From: Ruegeria sp. 6PALISEP08
Lineage (GTDB): Bacteria; Pseudomonadota; Alphaproteobacteria; Rhodobacterales; Rhodobacteraceae
Reading direction: 5' to 3'
Assembly (NCBI RefSeq): GCF_001238295.1
Contig: NZ_LGXZ01000018.1
Coordinates: 20,006 to 84,005 of the forward strand
DNA: 64,000 nucleotides
Part shown: positions 1 to 9,110 of the stretch, piece by piece
Layout of the letters: each line of letters begins with the position of its first letter
How positions within the stretch are numbered: the stretch's first letter is position 1
Notes under the pieces: model-generated
Seen by the model: the letters and a program-made list of their open reading frames with translations, nothing else
What the model was told of the DNA's origin: nothing
Database searches by the model: none
Made by a program: the position numbers and the translations under genes

Positions 1-887
1 CCATGATTACTCTGGTTGGCGGCACCATGTTCCTGATGTGGTTGGGTGAACAGATCACCGCGCGCGGCATTGGCAACGGTATCTCTCTGATCATCTTCGT
101 CGGCATCATTGCCGAGGTTCCGGCCGCACTGGCGCAGTTCTTTGCCTCTGGCCGGTCCGGCGCAATCAGCCCCGCCGTGATCGTTGGTGTGATCGTGATG
201 GTTATCGCCGTGATTACCTTTGTGGTCTTTATGGAACGCGCGCTGCGCAAGGTTCATATCCAGTACCCGCGCCGTCAGGCCGGTATGAAGGTATATGAGG
301 GCGGCTCTAGCCACCTGCCGGTGAAAGTGAACCCGGCGGGCGTGATCCCGGCAATCTTTGCCAGCTCACTGCTACTGTTGCCGGTGACGATCTCGACCTT
401 CTCGTCGGGTGCTGCAAACGGGCCGATCATGTCGTGGCTGCTTGCCAATTTTGGTCCCGGCCAGCCGCTGTACTTGCTGTTCTTCGCGTCGATGATCGTG
501 TTCTTTGCGTATTTCTACACGTTCAACGTGGCGTTCAAACCTGATGACGTGGCGGACAACCTGAAAAAGCAAAACGGTTTTGTGCCGGGTATCCGTCCGG
601 GCAAGAAGACCGCCGAGTACCTGGAGTACGTGGTCAACCGCGTTCTGGTATTGGGCTCGGCCTATCTGGCGGCGGTCTGTCTGCTGCCTGAGATCCTTCG
701 GGGTCAGTTTGCTATCCCGTTCTATTTCGGCGGCACCTCGGTTCTGATTATTGTCTCTGTGACCATGGACACGATCCAACAGGTACAGAGCCATCTTCTG
801 GCGCATCAATACGAAGGGCTGATCGAAAAGTCCCAACTGCGCGGCAAAAGCAAGAAACGCGGCAGGAAGGGACCCGCTCGTCGATGA
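1..887 (+). CDS. secY: Protein translocase subunit SecY, C-terminal part (5' end outside window)
   Basis: This is the central channel subunit of the Sec translocon in the inner membrane. The window begins inside the gene; the first complete codon is at 3, and 294 residues are present of a usual length near 450. The stretch [18 protein letters not shown] near residue 15 is a conserved SecY segment, and several hydrophobic helices follow. The protein ends in a strongly basic tail (residues 280-294). The stop codon overlaps the adk start (ATGA at 884-887), so the two are translationally coupled at the end of the ribosomal protein operon. Identification is secure; the N-terminal half cannot be judged. 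Confidence 0.97.
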   Translation, partial: MITLVGGTMFLMWLGEQITARGIGNGISLIIFVGIIAEVPAALAQFFASGRSGAISPAVIVGVIVMVIAVITFVVFMERALRKVHIQYPRRQAGMKVYEGGSSHLPVKVNPAGVIPAIFASSLLLLPVTISTFSSGAANGPIMSWLLANFGPGQPLYLLFFASMIVFFAYFYTFNVAFKPDDVADNLKKQNGFVPGIRPGKKTAEYLEYVVNRVLVLGSAYLAAVCLLPEILRGQFAIPFYFGGTSVLIIVSVTMDTIQQVQSHLLAHQYEGLIEKSQLRGKSKKRGRKGPARR

Positions 888-1459
888 ACATAATTCTTCT
901 GGGGCCCCCGGGGGCCGGAAAAGGCACGCAAGCTCAGTATTTGGTTGAATCCCGTGGTATGGTTCAGCTGAGCACCGGAGACATGCTGCGCGAGGCAAAA
1001 ACCTCGGGTACCGAAATGGGTCAGAAGGTCGCCGCGATCATGGACGCGGGCAAGCTCGTCACCGATGAGATTGTGATTGGCCTGATCGAAGAAAAGCTGA
1101 TGACCGAAAAGGGTGCAGGTTTTATCTTTGATGGCTTCCCTCGTACTCTGGCGCAAGCCGATGCACTGGCGGCTTTGCTGACCAAGCTGGGTCAGTCGCT
1201 GCATACTGTGATCGAAATGCGCGTCGATGATGAAACGCTGATCAAGCGCATCGTCAATCGTGCAGAAGAGGCGCGGGCGGCAGGCAAACCAGTTCGGGCA
1301 GACGACAATGAAGAGAGTGTGCGTATTCGCCTGATGGAGTACTACAAAAAGACCGCTCCGTTGATCGGCTACTATCATGCCAAGGGCGATCTGCGCCCGG
1401 TCAATGGTCTGGCCAGCATCGACGAAGTCAGAGCCTCGATCGAAGCCATTCTGGGCTGA
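884..1459 (+). CDS. adk: Adenylate kinase, short-lid form
   Basis: Cytosolic enzyme that interconverts ATP + AMP and 2 ADP. The P-loop GPPGAGKGT lies at residues 7-15 and the NMP-binding DGFPRT at 83-88. At 191 aa it is shorter than the 214-aa enterobacterial enzyme. The lid around residues 126-146 is a short insert without zinc-binding cysteines, the form usual in many alphaproteobacteria. It starts inside the secY stop codon (ATGA). About 200 bases without a gene separate it from rpsM, so the ribosomal genes downstream may have an additional promoter or leader there; none could be pinpointed. Confidence 0.97.
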   Translation: MNIILLGPPGAGKGTQAQYLVESRGMVQLSTGDMLREAKTSGTEMGQKVAAIMDAGKLVTDEIVIGLIEEKLMTEKGAGFIFDGFPRTLAQADALAALLTKLGQSLHTVIEMRVDDETLIKRIVNRAEEARAAGKPVRADDNEESVRIRLMEYYKKTAPLIGYYHAKGDLRPVNGLASIDEVRASIEAILG

Positions 1460-1660
1460 CTTGAGGTTGGGGCTTGACGGCCCCACTAAAACCCCATATC
1501 GACCCCCATCCCTAAAGGGAATCAAGTTTGCATGAGGGATTCGTCCCTAATGCCCCGACCACCTCGAATAATGCTGAGCCCTCTGGCGACACTGCCACGG
1601 TAAAGCGTTGTGAAAAAAGGTTCTGGAGTTACGGAACCGCAACGAAAAGGAAAGTGACAC

Positions 1661-2029
1661 GTGGCACGTATTGCCGGCGTAAATATCCCGACTGCAAAGC
1701 GGGTACCAATCGCCCTCACATATATCACCGGTATCGGCAACACCTCGGCCAAAGCGATCTGCGAAGCCGTGGGCATTGAAGCGTCTCGTCGCGTCAACGA
1801 ACTGTCCGACGCCGAAGTTCTGGCCATCCGCGAGCACATCGATGCAAACTTCACCGTTGAAGGTGACCTGCGTCGTGAAGTTCAGATGAACGTCAAGCGC
1901 TTGATGGATCTGGGCTGCTATCGCGGTCTGCGCCATCGCCGTAACCTGCCCGTTCGCGGTCAGCGTACTCACACCAACGCTCGTACCCGCAAAGGCCCCG
2001 CAAAGGCCATTGCTGGTAAGAAGAAATAA
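1661..2029 (+). CDS. rpsM: 30S ribosomal protein S13
   Basis: S13 of the small-subunit head contacts the P-site tRNA and the inter-subunit bridge. The 122-residue product begins [15 protein letters not shown] and has the basic C-terminal tail with [18 protein letters not shown], as expected for S13. The start is GTG at 1661, with a purine-rich ribosome-binding site (AAAAGGAAAG) just upstream; no ATG fits the family N terminus. It is followed after 14 bases by rpsK, the usual S13-S11-alpha-L17 order. Confidence 0.97.
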   Translation: MARIAGVNIPTAKRVPIALTYITGIGNTSAKAICEAVGIEASRRVNELSDAEVLAIREHIDANFTVEGDLRREVQMNVKRLMDLGCYRGLRHRRNLPVRGQRTHTNARTRKGPAKAIAGKKK

Positions 2030-2043
2030 GGGGGGTCTGACTG

Positions 2044-2433
2044 ATGGCACGCGAAAAGACTCGTACCAAGAAAAAAGAGCGCAAGAATATCGCATCGGGC
2101 GTGGCCCATGTGAATTCGACCTTCAACAACACCAAAATCCTGATCTCGGACGTGCAGGGCAACGCCATTGCATGGTCGTCAGCTGGGACGATGGGGTTCA
2201 AAGGGTCTCGTAAATCTACTCCGTATGCTGCTCAGATGGCTGCGGAAGACGCAGGCAAAAAGGCGCAGGATCACGGCGTCAAGACACTGGAAGTCGAAGT
2301 TCAGGGCCCCGGTTCGGGTCGTGAATCGGCGCTGCGCGCGCTGGCTGCAGTGGGCTTCAACATCACGTCGATCCGCGACGTGACACCGATTGCTCACAAT
2401 GGCTGCCGCCCGCCGAAGCGTCGCCGCGTCTAA
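2044..2433 (+). CDS. rpsK: 30S ribosomal protein S11
   Basis: S11 forms part of the platform of the small subunit near the mRNA exit. The 129-residue protein contains [15 protein letters not shown] and ends with the conserved [10 protein letters not shown]. The ATG at 2044 is preceded by a strong ribosome-binding site (AAGGGGGGT) overlapping the end of rpsM. A stable hairpin follows the stop codon before rpoA. Confidence 0.97.
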   Translation: MAREKTRTKKKERKNIASGVAHVNSTFNNTKILISDVQGNAIAWSSAGTMGFKGSRKSTPYAAQMAAEDAGKKAQDHGVKTLEVEVQGPGSGRESALRALAAVGFNITSIRDVTPIAHNGCRPPKRRRV

Positions 2434-2448
2434 GCGATTTTGAATTGA

Positions 2449-2478
2449 GCTGGGGCTGCGTTTTTGCGCGGCCCCAGC
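2449..2478 (+). other. Stem-loop between rpsK and rpoA
   Basis: The arms 2449-2460 and 2467-2478 can pair over 12 base pairs (one G-U) around a T-rich 6-base loop (2461-2466). There is no T run after the 3' arm, so it does not look like a full intrinsic terminator. It may act as an mRNA processing or stability element, or tune rpoA expression. The role is inferred; only the pairing is seen. Confidence 0.5.
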
Positions 2479-2547
2479 ACGTCATTTTGAACCTCGGGCG
2501 TCTGCACCTTGTTGGTCATGGGGCGCGGACAGGAATGGAGGGATTAC

Positions 2548-3564
2548 ATGATCCACAAGAATTGGGCTGAATTGATCAAGCCGACCCAGCTGGAAGCCAA
2601 GCCGGGCAACGATCCCGCACGTCAGGCGACCCTGGTTGCCGAACCGCTGGAGCGTGGTTTTGGTCTGACTCTGGGCAACGCCCTGCGCCGCGTTCTGATG
2701 AGCTCGCTGCAAGGTGCGGCTATCACCAGCGTTCAGATCGACAACGTCCTGCACGAGTTCTCCTCGGTCGCGGGCGTTCGTGAAGACGTCACCGACATCA
2801 TTCTGAACCTCAAACAAGTTGCCCTGCGCATGGAAGTCGAAGGCCCCAAGCGCCTGTCGATCAATGCCAAAGGTCCGGCAATTGTCACCGCTGGTGACAT
2901 CAGCGAAAGCGCCGGCATCGAGGTTCTGAACCGCGATCATGTCATCTGCCACCTGGATGATGGCGCCGATCTTTTCATGGAACTGACCGTCAACACTGGC
3001 AAAGGCTATGTCTCGGCTGAAAAGAACAAGCCCGAAGACGCACCTATCGGCCTGATCCCGATCGATGCGATCTATTCGCCGGTCAAAAAGGTCGCCTATG
3101 ACGTTCAGCCGACCCGTGAAGGTCAGGTTCTGGACTATGACAAGCTGACCCTGAAGATCGAAACCGATGGTTCGATCACGCCCGAAGACGCGCTGGCTTT
3201 TGCTGCGCGTATTCTGCAGGACCAGTTGTCGATCTTCGTCAACTTCGACGAGCCCGAATCGGCAAGCCGTCAGGACGAAGACGATGGTCTGGAGTTCAAC
3301 CCGCTGCTGCTGAAGAAAGTGGACGAGCTGGAACTGTCAGTCCGTTCGGCAAACTGCCTGAAGAACGACAACATCGTTTACATCGGCGACCTGATCCAGA
3401 AGACCGAAGCCGAGATGCTGCGCACTCCGAACTTCGGCCGCAAGTCGCTGAACGAGATCAAGGAAGTGCTGTCCGGCATGGGTCTGCACCTCGGCATGGA
3501 TGTCGAGGACTGGCCGCCCGACAATATCGAAGATCTGGCGAAGAAATTCGAAGACGCGTTCTAA
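2548..3564 (+). CDS. rpoA: DNA-directed RNA polymerase subunit alpha
   Basis: The alpha subunit scaffolds RNA polymerase assembly and contacts UP elements and activators. The 338-residue protein has the N-terminal dimerisation domain (about residues 1-235, with [20 protein letters not shown]) and a C-terminal domain with the helix-hairpin-helix segment [17 protein letters not shown]. An open frame extends upstream to 2509. I chose the ATG at 2548 because it gives the family start ([12 protein letters not shown]) and sits behind the ribosome-binding site GGAATGGAGGGA. It belongs to the ribosomal operon between rpsK and rplQ. Confidence 0.97.
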   Translation: MIHKNWAELIKPTQLEAKPGNDPARQATLVAEPLERGFGLTLGNALRRVLMSSLQGAAITSVQIDNVLHEFSSVAGVREDVTDIILNLKQVALRMEVEGPKRLSINAKGPAIVTAGDISESAGIEVLNRDHVICHLDDGADLFMELTVNTGKGYVSAEKNKPEDAPIGLIPIDAIYSPVKKVAYDVQPTREGQVLDYDKLTLKIETDGSITPEDALAFAARILQDQLSIFVNFDEPESASRQDEDDGLEFNPLLLKKVDELELSVRSANCLKNDNIVYIGDLIQKTEAEMLRTPNFGRKSLNEIKEVLSGMGLHLGMDVEDWPPDNIEDLAKKFEDAF

Positions 3565-3682
3565 GCGCGTCTTCCCCAATGCCCGGGTTGCCGGGGAATA
3601 TATGGGCGAACTTGCCCCAAGGAGAGCCGGTGACACGCATCGCCGGCCAGACAAAGCAAAACGCGAAAGAAGGAACTAGAAA

Positions 3683-4105
3683 ATGCGTCACGCACGTGGT
3701 TACCGCCGCCTGAACCGTACTCATGAGCATCGTAAGGCTCTGTTTGCGAACATGGCAGGCTCGCTCATCGAACATGAGCAGATCAAAACAACTCTGCCCA
3801 AGGCAAAAGAGCTGCGCCCGATCATCGAAAAGCTGGTCACTCTGGGCAAGCGCGGCGACCTGCACGCCCGCCGTCAGGCCGCATCGCAGCTGAAAGAAGA
3901 CAAAGACGTCGCCAAGCTGTTCGAAATTCTGGGCCCCCGCTATGCCGAGCGTCAGGGCGGTTACGTCCGCATCCTGAAAGCGGGCTTCCGCTATGGCGAT
4001 ATGGCACCGATGGCGATCATCGAATTCGTTGATCGTGACATCGACGCCAAAGGCGCGGCCGACAAGGCCCGCGTTGCCACCGAAGAGACTGCCGACGAAG
4101 AATAA
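3683..4105 (+). CDS. rplQ: 50S ribosomal protein L17
   Basis: L17 sits near the peptide exit tunnel of the large subunit. The 140-residue product starts [20 protein letters not shown], typical of the family, and carries an acidic, alanine-rich C-terminal extension of about 20 residues that is common in alphaproteobacteria. A ribosome-binding site (AAGGAAC) precedes the ATG. It is the last gene of the operon, and a strong terminator follows 24 bases after the stop. Confidence 0.97.
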   Translation: MRHARGYRRLNRTHEHRKALFANMAGSLIEHEQIKTTLPKAKELRPIIEKLVTLGKRGDLHARRQAASQLKEDKDVAKLFEILGPRYAERQGGYVRILKAGFRYGDMAPMAIIEFVDRDIDAKGAADKARVATEETADEE

Positions 4106-4129
4106 GAAAGTCTGACTTTCTGATTTTCA

Positions 4130-4167
4130 GCCCCCGCGTCCCGGACGCGGGGGCTTTTTTGTTTTTT
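4130..4167 (+). terminator. Intrinsic terminator of the ribosomal protein operon
   Basis: A GC-rich stem (arms 4130-4140 and 4144-4154, tiny loop) is followed directly by TTTTTTGTTTTTT. Its place right after rplQ and before an unrelated gene supports a Rho-independent terminator. Confidence 0.9.
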
Positions 4168-4244
4168 ACTGAGGCTCTTATTTCGAGATTTGTTGCCAGA
4201 ATCATGAACTTGGGCAATCCTCAAAGAAATTGAAGGATCGCAAT

Positions 4245-5576
4245 ATGTTTAGATTTCTGATTTTTGCGCCTCTGATTTGCGCAGGTACTGCGCTTTTTGC
4301 GCAAGAAAACACTGATGAAACAACCGAAGTCGCGTCACAAGAAGCGACTGACCTTTTGACCGATGCAGAACTTCAGACGCTGGTCGCGCCGGTTGCTTTG
4401 TATCCGGATACTTTGCTTATCCAGATACTCGTTGCCTCGACACAACCGCTGGAGATTGTGAAGGCCGAGCGATTTTTGATCGACAATGCCGATCGAGACC
4501 CGGCTGAGCTTGAACCTGAAATCGAAGCGATGGGCTGGGACCCGTCCGTCGGCGTTCTTGCGACGGCGTTTCCTGAGGTCGTTGGACAAATGGCAACGCA
4601 TGTCGATTGGACAGAAACGGTGGGTACAGCGATGCTGGCCCAATCTGACGACGTGATGGACGCGGTTCAGGTGATGCGGGATCAGGCGATTGACAGCGGT
4701 GCACTGGTGTCTGGCCCCGAACAAACGGTCGAAGTCGAAGAGGATGAAACCGTTGTCATCACACCGACCAACACCGAAACGGTTTATGTTCCGCAATACG
4801 ATCCTGCGACCGTGTATACCGGGCCATCAACGGGTGATGTTGTTGGTGCCGCTCTGCTCACATTTGGGGCCGTGGCTCTGATCGACGAGATTTTTGATGA
4901 TGATGACGATTGGTACGGTTACTGGGGTTGCCGAAACTGCGGCGGATGGGGCGGGGGTCCGATTTACAGGAATCCGAACATCGACATAGACGTCGATGGC
5001 AACGTCAATATTGGCAACGACATTGATCTGGGTGACCGCACGGACATCGAGTGGAAACCCGACTCTAACCGTCAGCAAGAAGCGCGGAACAAAATCGCCG
5101 ATCATAAACGCACTGGCGGCGGCGCTGGCACCTTGCCTGTAGACCGGCCAGCAGGGCGCACAGATGAGCTTCGTGCGAAGCTCAGCCGCGAATCCGGGGC
5201 CGCAGACATAAGTCGGGATGGTTCGGGCGCTGCTGCGCTGGCAGCCGGGGCGGGTGCCGGAGCGATTGCAGGTGGCGCATTGGCCAACCGGGGCAATGAC
5301 AAGCAATTGCCTAAGGTCAACCGCGGGAATGTCGACACTGACAGAGCCGCCGCGAAACAGAAGGCTGTAGACCGAACCAAACAGTCTTCTGGTGCCGCCA
5401 AGAAACCAGTCAAAAGCAATGCGAAGGCCGCCAAGAAACCCCAGGCCAAAAAGGCTGCGGTTCAGCACAATAAATCTGCGTCAAAAGGCAAAGCCATGCA
5501 AAAGAAAGCGTCCGGCAAAAGAACCCACAGCGCGTCAAAACGTGGGCACGCGGCCAAAGGAAAGCGGAGGAGATAA
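4245..5576 (+). CDS. DUF3300 domain envelope protein with Lys/Ala-rich tail
   Basis: Probably an exported protein of unknown function. Residues 1-20 form a signal peptide ending near AQE. Residues about 35-230 match my recollection of DUF3300 (LVAPVALYPDTLLIQILVAS, then EIEAMGWDPSV). A Gly/Trp-rich patch and an Asp/Asn/Ile repeat (IDIDVDGNVNIGNDIDLGD) follow. The last roughly 60 residues are almost all Lys, Ala, Ser and Arg, an unusual polycationic tail. I chose ATG 4245, not TTG 4230, because GAAGGA lies at the right distance and the signal peptide starts there. A DUF2950 gene follows one base after the stop, so the two form an operon and probably work together. Confidence 0.8.
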   Translation: MFRFLIFAPLICAGTALFAQENTDETTEVASQEATDLLTDAELQTLVAPVALYPDTLLIQILVASTQPLEIVKAERFLIDNADRDPAELEPEIEAMGWDPSVGVLATAFPEVVGQMATHVDWTETVGTAMLAQSDDVMDAVQVMRDQAIDSGALVSGPEQTVEVEEDETVVITPTNTETVYVPQYDPATVYTGPSTGDVVGAALLTFGAVALIDEIFDDDDDWYGYWGCRNCGGWGGGPIYRNPNIDIDVDGNVNIGNDIDLGDRTDIEWKPDSNRQQEARNKIADHKRTGGGAGTLPVDRPAGRTDELRAKLSRESGAADISRDGSGAAALAAGAGAGAIAGGALANRGNDKQLPKVNRGNVDTDRAAAKQKAVDRTKQSSGAAKKPVKSNAKAAKKPQAKKAAVQHNKSASKGKAMQKKASGKRTHSASKRGHAAKGKRRR

Positions 5577-5577
5577 G

Positions 5578-6468
5578 ATGCGAAATTTCATAGTTTCTTC
5601 TGCCCTTCTTTTCGCCACGGCCAGCGCAGCCGCGTCTGAGGGGGCCCATTTCAACAGCCCTCAAGCGGCGTTGGATGCGTTTGTCAGTGCGTTGAAATCG
5701 GATGATCGGGACCAGTTGTTGGATGTTTTCGGAGCTGAAGCCGAAGACCTGCTTGCAACCGGTGACCCCGAGGAAGACCGGGCCAGACGAGAGGAAGTGC
5801 TTGGCATGTATGCCGAGGGCTATCGCTTTCAGCCGGACGAGGACGGTGTCGTCGTTTTGCTGGGGGAGGATAGTTGGCCTTTCCCTATACCGATCTCTCG
5901 AGCTGGCGAGGATTGGCACTTCGACCTCGACGCGGGCATCGAAGAAGTTTCGGCCCGTGAGATCGGGTTGAATGAGCTGGAAGTGATGGAGTTGCTCGAC
6001 GCATATGTCGATCTTCAGGCAGCGTTTCGTTTGGCCGACCACAATGGCGACGGTGTTATGGAGTTCGCGCGCAACATCATTTCCGATCCGGGTGTGAAAG
6101 ATGGTCTGTTCTGGCCGGAAGAAGACAGCTTTGTCGGCGCGGCACTTGCACGGGCCGTGGCCTCGGGGTGGAGCGACGGAGAAGAGGATTACGAACCTGA
6201 ACCCTTCCTTGGTTATTACTATACGATTCTTCAAGGTCAGGGTTCCAATGCTCCGGGCGGTGCGTATTCGTACTTTGTTGGGGGGCATTTTGTGGCAGGC
6301 CATGCGCTACTGGCCGTTCCTTCGGAATACGGCGAGACCGGAATTCACTCGTTTTTGGTTGGCGAAAACGGGATCATTTTCGAGGCAGACTTTGGTCCTA
6401 ACACGCTCGAACGCACGGCAAATATTTTGGAGTATGACCCGGGTCCTGATTGGTCGCTTGCGGAGTAG
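5578..6468 (+). CDS. DUF2950 family exported protein
   Basis: This 296-residue protein of unknown function has a signal peptide (cleavage near ASAAASEG) and resembles DUF2950: an N-terminal segment with FNSPQAALDAFVSALKSDD, a DHNGDGVMEFARNI segment, and a C-terminal part with GGHFVAGHALLAVPSEYGETG. The start at 5578 follows the ribosome-binding site GGAGGAG. It lies one base after the DUF3300 gene; this pairing is, to my knowledge, common in Proteobacteria, which suggests a joint envelope role. No enzymatic motif was recognised. Confidence 0.75.
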   Translation: MRNFIVSSALLFATASAAASEGAHFNSPQAALDAFVSALKSDDRDQLLDVFGAEAEDLLATGDPEEDRARREEVLGMYAEGYRFQPDEDGVVVLLGEDSWPFPIPISRAGEDWHFDLDAGIEEVSAREIGLNELEVMELLDAYVDLQAAFRLADHNGDGVMEFARNIISDPGVKDGLFWPEEDSFVGAALARAVASGWSDGEEDYEPEPFLGYYYTILQGQGSNAPGGAYSYFVGGHFVAGHALLAVPSEYGETGIHSFLVGENGIIFEADFGPNTLERTANILEYDPGPDWSLAE

Positions 6469-6591
6469 AGTCAGAGGTGTTTGCGAAAGCGCACCGAACG
6501 GCTGTCGTATTTTGAAAACCTTCGGTGACTAGAGGTGATGAACTGTGCCTTTTTGCACGTGAAAACAGAGACAGCGTGAGGGGCGGCAGCG

Positions 6592-7647
6592 ATGACAGTT
6601 TTTTCAGAGAGACCGGCACAAATCACCGGTCCATCCGTTTGGACCGGACAAGAAATGGCAGCGCGGCAGAATGAATGGCTGTTGCATCTTAGCCCCGAAG
6701 ATATCGCGGACCTCGAGCAAGCCGCGCGGCATTACCTAAGCCTAGGGCGAGATATCGGCGAAATCACCAAAGCAGACTTTCCGCTGCATCGGTTCGACCG
6801 CCACCTTGAGATCCTAAAGGACACACTGATCAACGGTATCGGGTTCGAGGTGATCCGGGGCCTGCCGGTCGAGAGCTATTCTCAGGAGATGGCCGCCGCG
6901 GTTTTCTGCGGGGTGGGTGCCCATTTGGGATCAGCGCGGTCCCAAAATGCGCAGGGGCACATTCTGGGTCATGTCCGGGACATCGGTGCGAATGCAAATG
7001 ATCCGAATACGCGGATTTATCAGACCCATGAGCGTCAGACCTTTCATACAGACAGCGCCGATATCGTTGGGCTTTTGTGCCTTCGGGACGCGAAAGAGGG
7101 TGGGGATTCACTGCTGGTCAGCGCCGAAGCAATCTACAACCGGATGCGCAACGATTGCCCGGATCTGCTAGAGAGGTTGTTCGACCCGATAGCGACTGAC
7201 AGGCGTGGTGAAGTGCCGGAAGGCATGCAGCCCTTCATGACTATTCCGCCCTTCAGCTGGCATGATGGCAAGCTGACCGTATTCTATCAGCGCCAATATA
7301 TCGACAGCGCGCAACGGTTTCCCGAAGCCATGCGCCTGACCCCTGATCATGTCGCCGCTTTGGACAATTTCGACGCCTTGGCAAACGACCCTGATCTATA
7401 CCTGACCATGCGGTTGCAACCCGGCGATATGCAGTTTGTTTACAACCATTCTCAGTTACATGACCGGACGGGGTTTGTGGACTGGCCTGATCCATCCGAG
7501 CGCCGGCATCTTTTCCGCCTTTGGCTCTCACCCGACGGAGACCGGGAGTTGCCTGACGTTTTCAAACAGCGTTACGGGTCGATCGAAGTGGGCAATAGGG
7601 GTGGGATCATTACAAAAGGAACCCGTCTGCACGCGCCGCTGGATTGA
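6592..7647 (+). CDS. TauD/TfdA-like Fe(II)/2-oxoglutarate-dependent oxygenase
   Basis: Predicted non-haem iron oxygenase of 351 residues. The metal motif HxD is at residues 152-154 (FHTDSAD), with a distal histidine in YNHSQLHDRTGF (286 or 290) and a likely 2-oxoglutarate-binding Arg near 309 (RHLFRLWL). The family hydroxylates small organic substrates such as taurine, gamma-butyrobetaine or aromatic herbicides; nothing here fixes the substrate. The ATG at 6592 follows GAGGGGCGG. It stands alone, about 120 bases after DUF2950 and 74 bases before the protease gene. Confidence 0.8.
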   Translation: MTVFSERPAQITGPSVWTGQEMAARQNEWLLHLSPEDIADLEQAARHYLSLGRDIGEITKADFPLHRFDRHLEILKDTLINGIGFEVIRGLPVESYSQEMAAAVFCGVGAHLGSARSQNAQGHILGHVRDIGANANDPNTRIYQTHERQTFHTDSADIVGLLCLRDAKEGGDSLLVSAEAIYNRMRNDCPDLLERLFDPIATDRRGEVPEGMQPFMTIPPFSWHDGKLTVFYQRQYIDSAQRFPEAMRLTPDHVAALDNFDALANDPDLYLTMRLQPGDMQFVYNHSQLHDRTGFVDWPDPSERRHLFRLWLSPDGDRELPDVFKQRYGSIEVGNRGGIITKGTRLHAPLD

Positions 7648-7721
7648 ACGCCCCGGACATGTGCTTGCATTACCGCGCCCGTAGTCGCATATCCTACGCA
7701 GCTTTTGAGGTAGAGGTATCC

Positions 7722-9107
7722 ATGCTTCGCGCGACACTTATCGCTTTGACCTGTGCGGTTTCCACAATTGCGACGGCTGAAACACGTGTGCCACAGTCGC
7801 AGGCCGAGATTTCTCTGGGCTTTGCTCCTGTCGTTAAGAAAGCCTCGCCTGCGGTGGTGAACATTTACGCCAAGATCGTGCGGCAGGGGCGGGCCAGCCC
7901 TTTCTTCTCGGACCCATTCTTTCAGGACTTCTTTGGCCGGGGCTTTGGCGCGCCACAACCCCGGGTGCAAAACTCATTGGGTTCTGGGGTGATCCTGTCC
8001 GAGGACGGCTATGTCGTGTCCAATTATCACGTGGTTGGGTCCGCGACAGAGATCCGGGTGGTCACCACGGACCGGCGCGAGTTTTCGGCCACCGTTGTTT
8101 TGGGCCATGAGGAAAGCGATATTGCTATCCTGCGATTGGAAGAGGCCGAAAACCTGCCTTTCCTGAACCTGCGGGATTCCGATCAGGTCGAAGTGGGCGA
8201 GCTGGCCCTGGCCATCGGAAACCCCTTTGGTGTTGGGCAAACGGTGTCGTCAGGCATCATCTCGGGCCTGGCCCGAACAGGCACGGCAACCGGTAATGCA
8301 CGTGGGTATTTCATTCAGACGGATGCTGCGATCAACCCGGGAAATTCCGGTGGCGCATTGATCGATGTGAATGGCGATCTGATCGGAATCAACACTTCCA
8401 TTCTGACGCGATCGGGCGGTTCCAACGGGATCGGCTTTGCTATCCCGGCCAATCTGGTGGCTGAATTCTTGAAACAGGCGCAGCAAGGCAATGACAGATT
8501 TGTCAGCCCCTGGGCCGGAATGTCGGGTCAGCACATGAGCGCAGATATCGCTGAATCTCTGGGTCTGGTTATTCCATTGGGTGTCGTGATCTCGGACCTG
8601 CATGACCTCAGTCCGCTGCGTGAGGCGGGGCTGAAGGTGGGGGATGTCGTCACTCATGTGGACGGGGACGAGGTGAACTCACCCGCCGAAATGAAGTTCC
8701 GCATGTCCATCGCTGGTGTGGGGGGAACCTCTGTTCTGACGCGGTTGCGTGGTGAACAAAGCGATGAGGTCGAGGTGGCCTTGATCAAAGCGCCCGAAAC
8801 GCCCGCTGCCGAAGAAACCGCGCTGGACGATAATACAGTTCTGCCGGGCTTGGTTGTGTCACGGATCAATCCGGCGGTGATCACCAAGCTGGGCCTACCT
8901 CTGTCGCTGAGCGGCGTTGTTGTGATCGATCCGGGCCCTTACGGCGCGCGGGCGGGGTTGCGGCCTGGCGATGTGATCGAAACCATCAACGCGGTCGATA
9001 TTCAGCGCCCCGGTGACGTTGAACGCGCTATGACAGACCCGGGACGCCGCGTGCAGATGGGTCTTCAGCGCGAAGGCCGGTCTGTGTCTCTGCGATTCCG
9101 GCTGTAA
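7722..9107 (+). CDS. Periplasmic Do/DegP-type serine protease
   Basis: Periplasmic quality-control protease of the HtrA family, 461 aa. A signal peptide spans residues 1-19. The trypsin-like triad is visible as His103 (NYHVVG), Asp133 (ESDIAIL) and Ser209 (GNSGGAL). Two PDZ domains follow, at roughly 255-345 and 370-460. An open frame runs upstream to 7644, but ATG 7722 gives a proper signal peptide and has GAGGTA upstream. It is followed three bases later by rarA, so the two may be co-transcribed. It could be called degQ or degP; I cannot choose between them. Confidence 0.92.
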   Translation: MLRATLIALTCAVSTIATAETRVPQSQAEISLGFAPVVKKASPAVVNIYAKIVRQGRASPFFSDPFFQDFFGRGFGAPQPRVQNSLGSGVILSEDGYVVSNYHVVGSATEIRVVTTDRREFSATVVLGHEESDIAILRLEEAENLPFLNLRDSDQVEVGELALAIGNPFGVGQTVSSGIISGLARTGTATGNARGYFIQTDAAINPGNSGGALIDVNGDLIGINTSILTRSGGSNGIGFAIPANLVAEFLKQAQQGNDRFVSPWAGMSGQHMSADIAESLGLVIPLGVVISDLHDLSPLREAGLKVGDVVTHVDGDEVNSPAEMKFRMSIAGVGGTSVLTRLRGEQSDEVEVALIKAPETPAAEETALDDNTVLPGLVVSRINPAVITKLGLPLSLSGVVVIDPGPYGARAGLRPGDVIETINAVDIQRPGDVERAMTDPGRRVQMGLQREGRSVSLRFRL

Positions 9108-9110
9108 CGC

